Shown here in pieces: positions 45,201 through 64,000 of a DNA stretch of 64,000 nt (position 1 is the first letter of the stretch; each line of letters opens with the position of its first letter). Below the pieces are notes generated by a model. That model saw nothing but the letters and a program-made list of their open reading frames with translations, made no database searches and was not told the DNA's origin. The stretch is from Saccharina japonica. Taxonomy: Eukaryota > Sar > Phaeophyceae > Laminariales > Laminariaceae. The stretch spans positions 276,664 to 340,663 of the forward strand of contig MEHQ01004440.1 in the NCBI GenBank assembly GCA_008828725.1, in the 5' to 3' direction. Made by a program: the position numbers and the translations under genes.

Positions 45201-46015
45201 GGGGGGGGGTGTACTCATGTCATGCATGGCCGTACTTGATCGTAGTGTTATCTAAAATGCCACTGCCGTGTTTACATCCTTTGTATTTTTTTGTTTTGTT
45301 AACCATTGTTGTGGTCAACCATTATTGATGCTGCCAACCAACTACAGCTTTTGTTTGCCAATCAATGATGAGTGGCATTGTCGCTGTTGGCAACCAATGA
45401 AACTGCCATTGTTGGCAGTCCCTGACCCTGCTGCTGCTGCTGTGTGTCCACGGATGGTGTTGTTGCTATATATAGTCGTAGGCAAATGTATTACGTACAC
45501 TTCTCGGCAAGGCCTCCGTTGCTTACCAGGGATGACGTTGATGATGGACAACTCCATATTATGTCGCTACTAATACGTGCACCTCACGCTTCTTTCGTTT
45601 GGTGCAAGCAACGTCTGCCTGGTCGGTGGAAACCCGACGTGCTCCGTCCCGGCACTGTAGGGATGCAAGGGTCTATGGTCATACGGTTACGGCCATGCAT
45701 GACATGCGGCTAATGAGTACACCCCCCCCGGCTCTCCACCGCTCCGTCTCGAAAGCGATGCGTGGTCAATGGTCAAATGACCAAGGCAAGCAAAAAATGA
45801 GTACCCCCCCCGGCCCTCCACCCCCCCCCCTCAGGTAAGCGGAGCTCTTGTGAAAACCTTGATGGAGCTGTCGCTTCGCTTGAAGGTGCCCGTGGTGAAC
45901 GGGCTCCGCTTCTCCTCCGTGTCGTCGGGGGACTTGGCACCGCTTAGCGTTAAGCTGGCGCACGGAGCCGTCCACATGGCCTCCATGTGCGATGGGAAGA
46001 AGACTTCGTACACAG
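41939..46015 (+). CDS. divergent lumazine synthase-like protein (three exons found, ends uncertain)
   Basis: Exons 41939-42210, 44949-45094 and 45835-46015 join in phase (1, then 0). After VYAPPGGQSSISLG-type sequence and a Pro/Ser linker, the product has VGLVVCEAAGLKAATVSAL (strand 1 and helix), FDPFQLPFAVQCLV (equivalent of the substrate-binding GxFExP loop), VSVVVAIGFLVEGTHW (strand, then the loop with the catalytic His) and LVKTLMELSLRLKVPVVNG. This order and spacing fit 6,7-dimethyl-8-ribityllumazine synthase, the penultimate riboflavin enzyme. The His is kept, but the Glu of the FExP loop is Gln and the usual loop Arg is Glu, so activity is doubtful. The first exon needs upstream sequence. 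After 46015 either a donor (GTGAAA) is used or the frame runs to a stop near 46104. Confidence 0.6.
42218..42725. repeat. 32-bp tandem array, about 15 copies
   Basis: Unit GTAGCCCCTTTTAAGGGACC plus CTACTACAGTAG, repeated with small variants and occasional longer or shorter copies. It begins only some 10-15 bp after the donor of the first lumazine-like exon and fills the start of that intron. Confidence 0.9.
42846..43368. mobile_element. ~520-bp element with long terminal inverted repeats, family M
   Basis: Left end TAGGGATGTGTATCAACCCA, and the right end is its near-complement (TGGGTTGATACACAACCCTA). Inside there are two direct copies of a block with GCGGGGCATATGGT, CCGCACAAAAA and GTTACATGACGCAAACGCC. 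There are also many TATCATGATA palindromes. No coding capacity. It resembles a non-autonomous DNA transposon with an internal duplication. Confidence 0.7.
43750..43844. mobile_element. hairpin mini-element, family A
   Basis: Foldback AACCCTTCTAGGACTGGAGT to CAGTTCTAAAAGGGTTAA with the centre CACTTAGAATTAGAGTG. The right end overlaps the left end of the next hairpin. Confidence 0.75.
43841..43930. mobile_element. hairpin mini-element, family A-prime
   Basis: Foldback AACCCATTCAGAACTGAAAA to CCAGTTCTTAAGGGGTTAAA with the centre ACTAATCCCAAGTAGT. Abuts family A without a spacer. Confidence 0.7.
43984..44325. mobile_element. GATC-rich mini-element, family C, copy 3
   Basis: Left CACGCCTCGGACAGATGATG, right CGTGATCTGTCCGAGGTGTG. 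The interior contains a direct duplication of about 80 bp (GGTATAGTCTGCATGGTTTA twice, at 44129 and 44200). Confidence 0.7.
44390..44575. mobile_element. mini-element with TIR AAAGATGTCGGGAGACGG, family L
   Basis: The left terminal repeat AAAGATGTCGGGAGACGG and its complement CCGTCTCCTGACATCTTT enclose several CAGTCAAGGG repeats. It is flanked on both sides by ACAACGGTTAC repeats, as if it had entered a small GTTACAAC array. Confidence 0.6.
44681..44742 (+). pseudogene. second copy of a lumazine-like exon segment
   Basis: The frame reads VVCEAAGLKATTLSALQRL, against VVCEAAGLKAATVSALQRL at the end of the first exon. Most nucleotide differences are silent (GAA/GAG, GCA/GCT, GCC/GCT, CTG/TTG, ACG/ACC, GCA/GCG); only two residues change. 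After LQRL the copy diverges (YTEMEALHA) and lacks the GTGAGG donor, and no acceptor directly precedes it. It may be an alternative exon, a remnant of a tandem gene duplication, or a decaying copy. Confidence 0.65.
44949..45094 (+). CDS. lumazine-like exon: ATTTVYEVFDPFQLPFAVQC
   Basis: The acceptor CTATAG follows a T-rich stretch, and the leftover G of the previous exon completes Gly. The exon encodes the central strands of the domain, ending EGTHWCSKE, then GAG/GTATAT. The length of 146 bp is consistent with phases 1 and 0. Confidence 0.75.
45579..45729. mobile_element. poly-C-ended dispersed repeat, family G, copy 4
   Basis: Blocks CACCTCACGCTTCTTTCGTT, GTGCAAGCAACGTCTGCCTG, GGGATGCAAGGGTCTATGGT and ACGGCCATGCATGACATG, then GAGTACACC and a C-run. 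It lies within the intron before the 45835 exon. Confidence 0.65.
45835..46015 (+). CDS. lumazine-like exon: VSGALVKTLMELSLRLKVPV
   Basis: Starts right after a C-rich tract and TCAG; the first bases GTAAGC look like a donor but are coding here. The reading CSKE/VSGALVKTL follows the family pattern across the join. It continues VVNGLRFSSVSSGDLAPLSV and HGAVHMASMCDGKKTSYT. The donor ACAG/GTGAAA has one leftover base, or the frame continues to a stop at about 46104. Confidence 0.65.
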
Positions 46016-46637
46016 GTGAAACTATATTATTTTTTCGCACTAGGAGAGGCGTGGCATGTTCTTATTGGTGTTCTCATACTAACTCGTCGCCACAATGCAA
46101 TTGAGTGTTGTATGTTTATTTCAAGGCGGGCAAATGCGAGTTTTCTATTTTTTTTATCAGCACCACAAAATTGGGGGGCGCCTATTTTCGTTTTTAGATT
46201 CGCTAACATCTTGACAAAAAAACACGAATACGACCGACTGCGGTGTAAAAATATCCGAAAAAAGATGAAATCAGTACTTGGTGACTTTTTTGTTTTTGTT
46301 TTTTGGGACATAGATTAACCTCCTATATATAACGCGCACAAGTTGGCGGCAGTTATGTAGAATTTTCTTGCTGCGCGGGTTCCTAGCAACGGCTTTACTA
46401 CGGTGTACCGTATACCTGGGGTGTATTTATCATGAGCGAATTCGAGTTTCTAATTTTCACGGCGCCAACGAGCCGAAAATAGGGACCCCTGCCGAGATGG
46501 CTGAAGCGACCGACCGATGAACGCACACGAGTTGCCGACAGTTACAAATACCCTTGTTGCGAAACGTTCGCACATAGCGGCAGCTACGTATCGTGTGCTT
46601 TTTTTTTTTGTTTATGTATAGGCTACCAGGTAAGTCT

Positions 46638-46755
46638 TATTACGGGGGACCATAGTAAACACTAGTAAATAGGACCAAATATTGTTAGTAAAAATAGGTA
46701 AATATATAGGTTTTAGTGTATACCGTAGGTTCTATTTACTATGGTCCTCCGTAGT
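46638..46755. mobile_element. hairpin mini-element, family B
   Basis: Left ACGGGGGACCATAGTAAACA, right CTATTTACTATGGTCCTCCG. The inner blocks CAAATATTGTTAGTAAAAAT and AGGTTTTAGTGTATACCG match 17551-17640. Confidence 0.7.
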
Positions 46756-46759
46756 AGGT

Positions 46760-47240
46760 GCAGCTGCTGTTGAACAGTAGGGGTGGTGCCGCTGTTTGTC
46801 GACGTCGGGTTGGTTTTGGGGTGGGCGGAGGCGGGCGAGAGGGGGGGGCGGCGAGGGTCTGGAAGTTGTGTGTCGGCGTCAAGTATAAAGGGTGGTGGTG
46901 GGCGGAGGAGGGTTGTCGGCCGGCGCCGGGTAGAGTGGGAGTGGGATAGGCAAAGGCTGGAGGCGGGGTGGGGTAAGGAGCTGGGAGGGGTAATCTGGAG
47001 GTTTTGTGTCGTGTAGGGCAGGAAGGGTGGAGGCGGGGGTTGGGGTCATGGGGGGAGAAAAGGTCTGGAGGTTGTAACATTTTGCTCGTCCTCATAACGG
47101 GCGTGGTTTGGGTTTGTTGTTGGCTGGTTGGCTTGGGCAGGGTGTCTATGGTTGTGGTCGTGTCGGGTGTGCGTTGCTTTGGTACGGTTCTTGGTTGCTC
47201 GAGAGGGTGGAGGTCGCTTGTGGGAACTCGTTACGAGGGA
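46760..47240. other. strongly G+T-rich stretch between two genes
   Basis: The plus strand is dominated by G and T (GGTGGTGGGCGGAGG, TTGGTTTTGGGG types) with few C or A. It lies between the last lumazine-like exon and the calcyphosine gene, on their coding strand. No exon is recognised. A similar skew continues in the first calcyphosine intron. Confidence 0.5.
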
Positions 47241-47472
47241 GCAAGATTTTGCCAAGGGTCCAAAGATCTGCCCCCATACCGGCTGGCATTCCAATCTCGT
47301 CAATATTTGGCCACTTTGTTTCGCGAAATCGTACGTGGTGGGTGTGAGGTCGGTGTGAACGGGCGAGCAGATCGTGTTGGGGAACCGTTCATTGATTTTT
47401 TAGGCACTCCCCGATGAGCAGCTGTGTTGTGAGCAAAACAATCAGCTTGCAAGAAAATTATGGTGCAGAGAC

Positions 47473-47785
47473 CGATTACGGATCTGCGAGCGAGTTTTCC
47501 GCGAATGAGTGCTGCAGCGTTCTCATCGTGCAAAAACCCATCAACAGCAGCTCAGGAGATCCGGAGAGCTTAGCGGGCCGTCCTTCAGCTGTATTTACTT
47601 ACGGCTCAAGCAACTCCCCCCCCCCCCCCTCGCGCGTCTATTACGGATTTTCGAGCGGATTTTTCGCGGATACGTGCTGCAATGCTCTGATCGTGCAAGC
47701 ACAGCAACTCAGGAGACCCCGAGAGGCCTCAAGCGGGCAGCCCTTCAGCTGAAATATATAATAGCTCAAAGCACCCCCACCCGCC
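47473..47785. repeat. ~165-bp diverged direct duplication
   Basis: Two copies, about 47473-47635 and 47641-47785, each with ATTACGGAT, CGAGCG..TTTT, GTGCTGCA, TCGTGCAA and CCTTCAGCTG in order and both ending in C-rich tracts. They directly precede the calcyphosine start region. Confidence 0.65.
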
Positions 47786-47889
47786 CTTCCCCTCCCCCGC
47801 GTCGTCTTTGCCTTGCATGCTCGCGCCCCGCTCCTCCCGCACAAACGCCGCTAGTTAAAAGGGCAAACCCCGCTGTACCTTGCAGCCCT

Positions 47890-58459
<10,570 letters not shown>

Positions 58460-58667
58460 TTTGTCGAAAAGCCTCCACATCGGGAGATTTGTCGAAAAGC
58501 CTCCATATCGGGAGGTTTGTTGAAAAGCCTCCCTATCGGGAGAGTTGTCGAAAAGCCTCCATACCAGGAGATTTGTCGAAAAGCCTCCATATCGGGAGAT
58601 TTATCGAAAAGCCTCCATATCAGGAGATATGTCGAAAAGCCTCCTTATCAGGAGATTTGTTGATGTG
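58460..58667 (+). repeat. 28-bp tandem repeat immediately after the calcyphosine stop codon
   Basis: About seven copies of ATTTGTCGAAAAGCCTCCAT plus ATCGGGAG, starting at the stop codon itself. The most likely place is the 3' UTR. A 70-codon open frame through it is a by-product. Confidence 0.9.
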
Positions 58668-60204
58668 AGGCTGGGTTATTCGACGCAATCCCTTCTTCGG
58701 GGGTTCTCGAGGCTGTCGTATCGGGGGGGAACGGCAGATGGTTTAGGACGGGGACTAGCGCAGGCGGTTTTCCACGGGGGCGTCGCAGGGCACGCGGGAG
58801 TCGGGGACGGGTGTGTGGGTTTACTGGAGGTCAGGGTTGCCTCGCCGTGAGTTGCTCTCTGGTCTGCTGCGAACGTGTGCGCGTTTTGGTAACGGAGGAG
58901 TGCCGGGCCGAAAACGACCACTTTTTTGCTGCTGTAATTATAGGAATGCTAGACGATAGGCTGTTCGAGTGTTTTTTCCTGTATTTTGCCCGATGGGGAA
59001 GTAGTGAAAATAGTAGCCGGAGTGGGCAGAAGGTGCGACCCTGCAATCGGCACGCACTACGGTGTCTGGAAAGTAGCGTTTCCGCCGTCTTTTTTATTTC
59101 GCGGTGACGATCGAGCGCAAGGGTCGGGTAGAGACGGCATACACGGTGCCTGGACAGTAGCGTTTCCGCCGTCGCTTTTATTTCGCGGTGACGATCGGGC
59201 GCAAGGGTCGGGTAGAGATGTGACTGCTGTGCGGATGTTCTGCTGTAGGTCTGGCCCATGTGTATGGACGCATCAACCCGATCCTAACCGGACGTGGTGG
59301 GGAGATCGGCAATGAGATAGCGCGCGGGCCGGCAACGGCGGGTGTAAACCCCGAGGCAGAAACAGGCACAGTGCACCCTAGCGAAATGTGTCGCGGTGTG
59401 TCGTAGCACGCGCACCCTTCGGCATCATCGTCGGTGAGGTGTGAGGCCAAGTTCGGGATGCTGTGCCGACTAGAGCGTCGTGTCCCATCATCATTAAAGT
59501 TGTTCTTACTGCTGTTGTTGAGAAAGTTTTTTTTTTGCATGTTGCCCATGTTTCTTTATTATGCCCAACAAAGGTTAGGAATTTCATGTTCTAGTACATG
59601 GTTCCAGGGGGGGGGGGGGGGGGGGAGGGGAGGTAGAGGGGGTAGCGGTGCGTTTTTTTTTGTTTCATTCTCGATTCTGGTGGAGGGAGTGTTGGTTTCA
59701 CCGCGTGTAGTATGCGCTCATATAATAGTTTCATACAATAGTATTATTGCTAAGATGTAGTTCAACAGAGAAGTGTCCCACTGGGGGTGAGGGTAAGCAT
59801 TGCTGGGGCACCGGCCGCGGAGGCGGTGTCAGGAGACGCGTTGCACAAACGACGTTATTGGGGGAGTGCCGGTGAAAGAAACAGGCGGTCGAGATGAAGT
59901 TGCCGCGCCGATGATGCTTGGCTGGGGGGACACAACAACAACTAATGCAATTTTGTAATGTTCGGTGTTCGTCCTTGACGATTTTTCGAACTGACCAATC
60001 CGATTGGTCGCATGCACACGAAAGTGTTTGCCATTTTGTTTTTTGTAATATCGGGCAAGCGAGTGCTATGACGTCGTGTGCGTCAAGAAAATGGGAATTT
60101 GTTCTTACTAGAACGTCGTCTGTTCCATACGAACTCCAATATTAGAACAAGGGCTCATCCGTTTCCATCCTGAGGGCCCGAATTAACGAGTATATAATAA
60201 ATTC

Positions 60205-60355
60205 AATTTGGAAAAAATAAAATTCAAATCCGCTTTTCATTGGTCAACACACGCACCAGCACCAAATATTATGCCCCAAGATCCTAATCTTTGGTGCTGG
60301 TGCGTGTGTTGACCAATGAAAAGCGGATTTGAATATTTTTTTCCAAATTAATTTT
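60205..60355. mobile_element. ~150-bp near-perfect palindrome, family E
   Basis: The arms of about 55-60 bp (AAATCCGCTTTTCATTGGTC, AACACACGCACCAGCACCAA and their complements) flank a centre of about 30 bp (ATTATGCCCCAAGATCCTAA). The arms are almost identical, which suggests a recent insertion or gene conversion. Confidence 0.85.
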
Positions 60356-63300
60356 TTTTCTTCTTCGTTAAAACGGGCCCTGATATGAAACGCTGTGTTG
60401 AATTGATTTCGGTGCGTGATTGGATGTACATTATTATTTTAGTTTTTGGCGGCAGTGTGCCCACGACAGTGCCATGGCATGTTATGGCATGTTATGGCGA
60501 TCCACGGCACGGCTGCCACGGCAAGCGCCACGGCGATCCCCACGCTCAATGGCAAACCCCACGGCGGCTCCATGGCAAGCCGCTGCATGCAGCTTGCCAG
60601 GCTCGACCCAGCCACGGCTTGATTGACCATGAGCTTGCAGTTTCCTTCCACCGATTTCCATCTACTTTTGTATCTACTTATTCGTGTAGACTACCTGGTA
60701 CAGTACTTCCATCTACTTCCACGACGTACGAGTAGCGTCTGGATGGGATCACGTTGCTTGGTAGGCCTCCAGCGACTCCTGCGGGGGGCTAATTTCATTT
60801 CTGCACCCCGTGGGCGGGAGCAGGGTACCAAATAGGATCAGGCGCGGTGGAAGGCTTATTTTATTCCTGCACCTTGTGGGCGGGAGCGGAGTACCAACTG
60901 GGATCAGGTCCCGGTGGGATCCTTGGCGCAGGTTACAATGTATGCATTTCCAGCTGCAGGTGGGTCACCATGGAGACCAAAACAGGACTAACTATTAATA
61001 TCTAAAGACCTCGAAGTATTTTGGCCTTGCCCTCTATGCCCAGAGCAGACAGAATCCAGCGCTATGTTAGACACCTCCACCTGCGAACATAACGCGCTAT
61101 GTCTGAACTGCAGACTAAGATTTGCCGTCAAACAGGTTTTCAAAAGTTGACATCTTGCTAATCAGTTCTGCTGAGACGCACCACTTTAGTTCATCTCCTA
61201 TATATTTATGTGCCCATCAGATAAACATCTACCAGAATCTACCCACTCGAAACTCTACATGGACATTTTCTACTCGTCGCCGACTGCTTTAGCCGCGGTG
61301 CTGACCTGGTTTGGTACACCGCCAGGTGTGCATTGGCACCACACGAAGAGAAAATGCTTTTGTCTTCGGTGTCCAATTTGTTTCGTAAGAATATGACTAC
61401 ACCCCTCGCGGGTAGGGACTTCTTCGTTTCAACACCACGTGCCGGTACTCCCTACCGGAGCTTACTTTTAACGCAAGGTTTGAAAATATTTGCGATGGTC
61501 AGGAAGTACCAAAGCTCTAGCTGTACCACGCCTACCGGACTTCTCTTGCCGCGGTTCCTCGAAAATAGTTTGCCAAGATTGAGCCGAATCTCTTTCACAC
61601 ACTCAGAAACTTTGACTGCTATCGATAAAAACCACGAACGGTCGACGTGATATTTATACGGAACACAATGTCCTCTATAGGCTGCCAATGCAACGCTCAC
61701 GACGAAAACGTCATGGATATATGGCTTTCCATATCATCACGGTATATATAAGCCACCCGTCAATCAGAGCTGTGCCCTTTTGCGAGGCTGAATATTCGCC
61801 GCTCAGCCGGTCTTAGTATCACGCCGCGACTCGCCGCACAGGCACAACGTACAGCCCATCACCCAGTACAACGTGGTGCACAGTCGGCGCTACGCGTGCG
61901 GCTAAAACTTTTGACACGTGTGTTGCCAGTCACGCAAGTAAGCCATTCCGTGAAGGTAACACCCGTTTAAAACAAAAGTGATTGTCCTGTACTCAGGGCG
62001 AATAAGGCAGCAGCATCTTTAGACATACCCTACGAGCTACGGACTATCTGTAGATGTTCCTTTTTACTAAAACAAAAAAACAATACGCGCAGTCTGAATA
62101 GCCACTCAGGTACGTATAATACTCCAATACAACACTGAGTGCTGTAAAACGTGTGATATTTGATTTTGGATAAGTACACCCAACCAACTTGCACCAAAAC
62201 GTGCCCCTGCACTTCAACGGCAGGGTGCAGTGAGCAGGCCCTAACGGCTAAACAAGTGATATGTACACGCCCGGGGGCAACACTGATAGCAAGGCTTTCA
62301 CCGGTAGACTTGACAAGCAATGACATTATTGCCAAACCGGCCGCCGTCTGCGACCGTGCCCCATGATAAATTTAGAACCGGCAGCTCCCCTCCCTCTAGC
62401 ACAGCTCTTGCAGCCGGCCAGCTTTATAACAGGATCCAGCAACAACTAAGGGAAAGCCGTATCCATACTGTTGATCATATTGTTGGCCGACGAGACGCAA
62501 CTGGCTACCCCGCCCTCACAACATCTTGGTCATGCCTGTTACCCCGCGCAACCGGCATATGGTCCAGCGCAAAATGGCGCCACCACGCTTGCTTACCGGT
62601 ATCTCTCAACTGCAGAATAATAATCGTTGTCTAGCATGTACCGATCAGACATGTTGCGAACCAGCTCTACGGTGGTTGCAGTTCAGTGTTTACTAAATCC
62701 CACGTTCCCTGCTGCACAAGTCATGAATGTAAAGTATAGCAATCATAACATCGTTCAGTTCCATACTCGTACCCGAGGCCACAACCCCCCCCCCTTGTCT
62801 CCAGCCTACCCCCCCCCCTTGTCTCCAGCCTACCGATTCGATTCTACGTCTCTGGTTTTGTAGCGCATTTGGCCGAGCCATGTCAACAATAGTCGAATTG
62901 CGTCAAATCGCGCACACTCGCTTTGTTTGCTGTTTGACACCTGGTACAGAAGGCACCTTCAGCGCGGTTCTCCCATCGACGCTGGCCGAAGTCTTCAAGG
63001 GATGCGTGAAGTGGAAAAATCGATCAGGCTCCTATATCTCACCAAAAATAAAGCACTAGGCTACGTACACCGCCCTAGTGACTGCACGGCTGCCCCCCTA
63101 GACCCATTGGGTGGACGGGAATGTGGACGACGGCTGCTGTTGCCCCATCCATTCGAAACAGATAGCTTCGAGGACAAGGTTCCGAGGCACGCATCCCATT
63201 GGACTCATTCGTCTATTATGCAGCATGCACAGGATTCCGGATAATTAAAGCCATGTCCCAAATTGACCAATCAGAAAACTGCGGGCACGAACTGCTTTTC

Positions 63301-63619
63301 GCTACTGATCGCCGATGAAGTTTTCCGACTACGCAGGATGGTGGTATTCCCTCAGCTGGAGTCTGTGGAGCGCTGGGAGTACCGGCGTGGAACCGCTAGA
63401 ATCAGCTGACCAAAAGCATTCGCGGCCGTTCATCGTTGCTCCTGTGGGTGCGACGGCCATATGCAACATCGATAGTCAGTGCGGATGAACAAAACGGTCG
63501 AGCTCAAGCTACGTATATTTTCACCAATCCACCCGAGGAGTAAAACAAAAAACAAAAGGTCGAGTTGTGGTCTGGTCAGCTAACGACACCTCGCGGGATG
63601 TTGCCGTGACACAGCACCG

Positions 63620-63853
63620 ATGGAAGAAGGTTCAGACGGGACGGGAAGCTCGGGTGGTGGCACAAAAGGAAGGCGTACCTGCTCAAGTGCTGCATGCAGG
63701 GCATACGTAGCACACTTCAGCGAGGCACTAAACATGCACTTCGAACAAGCACGCCGATCTAAAATATTCAAGAGTACGTGGGGTGGTTCCGATGGCCGAT
63801 TCATTCCTGTCGAGAAGAAGCGGAACTCCCTTTGGAGGCGTCACCGTCGATGA
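63620..63853 (+). CDS. short ATG frame, unknown
   Basis: A 77-codon frame with ATG, starting MEEGSDGTGSSGGGTKGRRT and containing AYVAHFSEALNMHFEQARRS; it ends in a basic stretch. It could be a first exon or chance. No homology is recognised. Confidence 0.2.
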   Translation: MEEGSDGTGSSGGGTKGRRTCSSAACRAYVAHFSEALNMHFEQARRSKIFKSTWGGSDGRFIPVEKKRNSLWRRHRR

Positions 63854-64000
63854 GGCTCGCACGCACGTATCGATGCGTCCCAAGACAATCTGCTACCGCA
63901 CGCGCTCGGGGACCCCTTGGTCTCCCCCAATCCCGAGCAAATAGCAAACACACACCGCTATCCGCTGTACCCGCGCCTCTCACAGACGCAAGCACGAGCG

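Larger units (their letters stand above)
58670..64000. other. 3' flank, repeats and no supported gene
   Basis: Includes a two-copy ~90-bp repeat (59056-59220: GTAGCGTTTCCGCCGTC, CGCGGTGACGATCG), a poly-G tract (59607-59625), a long hairpin (60205-60355) and a repeat with GCACCCCGTGGGCGGGAGCA (60770-60920). A 77-codon ATG frame at 63620-63853 has no recognisable domain or splice partner. Confidence 0.5.

Noticed and set aside
47004-47417. 137-codon frame between the lumazine-like and calcyphosine genes
   Set aside because: No acceptor or donor gave an in-phase bridge between the two genes, and the G/T-rich half is compositional.

Overview
The window is nuclear DNA of an intron-rich eukaryote. 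Short exons are joined by GT-AG introns and separated by large amounts of repeat DNA; there are no bacterial gene blocks, Shine-Dalgarno patterns or operons. A calcyphosine-type EF-hand protein points to a flagellated microbial eukaryote, and the gene structure would suit an alga such as a stramenopile. The lineage is inference only.

Three spliced genes can be rebuilt from splice sites, codon phase and protein continuity. (1) 16551 down to 6062, minus strand: an RNA-binding protein with one RRM followed by about 1,300 residues of Gly/Arg/Met-rich and then Gly/Tyr/Ser/Ala-rich low-complexity sequence, comparable to FET or hnRNP proteins. One exon holds nine copies of a 91-bp repeat that is open in every minus-strand frame. 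(2) 41939-46015, plus strand: a divergent 6,7-dimethyl-8-ribityllumazine synthase-like domain behind a PPGGxSSxxLG motif; its first and last exons are uncertain. (3) 47890-58459, plus strand: a complete-looking 8-exon, 320-residue calcyphosine-like Ca2+-binding protein that ends in a related motif. Genes 2 and 3 are neighbours on the same strand.

Layout: 1-6 kb has no convincing gene. 6-16.6 kb is gene 1. 16.6-31.7 kb is repeats: palindromic mini-elements, a TAG microsatellite, a degenerate satellite at 23-24 kb and one weak ORF at 26.3-26.9 kb. 31.7-33.2 kb holds remnants of the 3' end of a non-LTR retrotransposon reverse transcriptase. 33.2-41.9 kb is repeats plus one weak exon candidate. 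41.9-46.0 kb is gene 2 and 47.9-58.5 kb is gene 3, both with introns full of tandem repeats and mini-elements. 58.7-64 kb is repeats and unassigned sequence.

The strongest unexplained signals are the 91-bp all-frames-open exonic array; a roughly 25-fold over-represented octamer (ACCTGGTA or its complement) found from 16.9 kb onward but not seen before it; a second copy of a lumazine-like exon segment whose changes are mostly synonymous; and about ten families of short terminal-inverted-repeat or hairpin elements, some nested, some ending in poly-C. No metabolic link between the three genes is visible.
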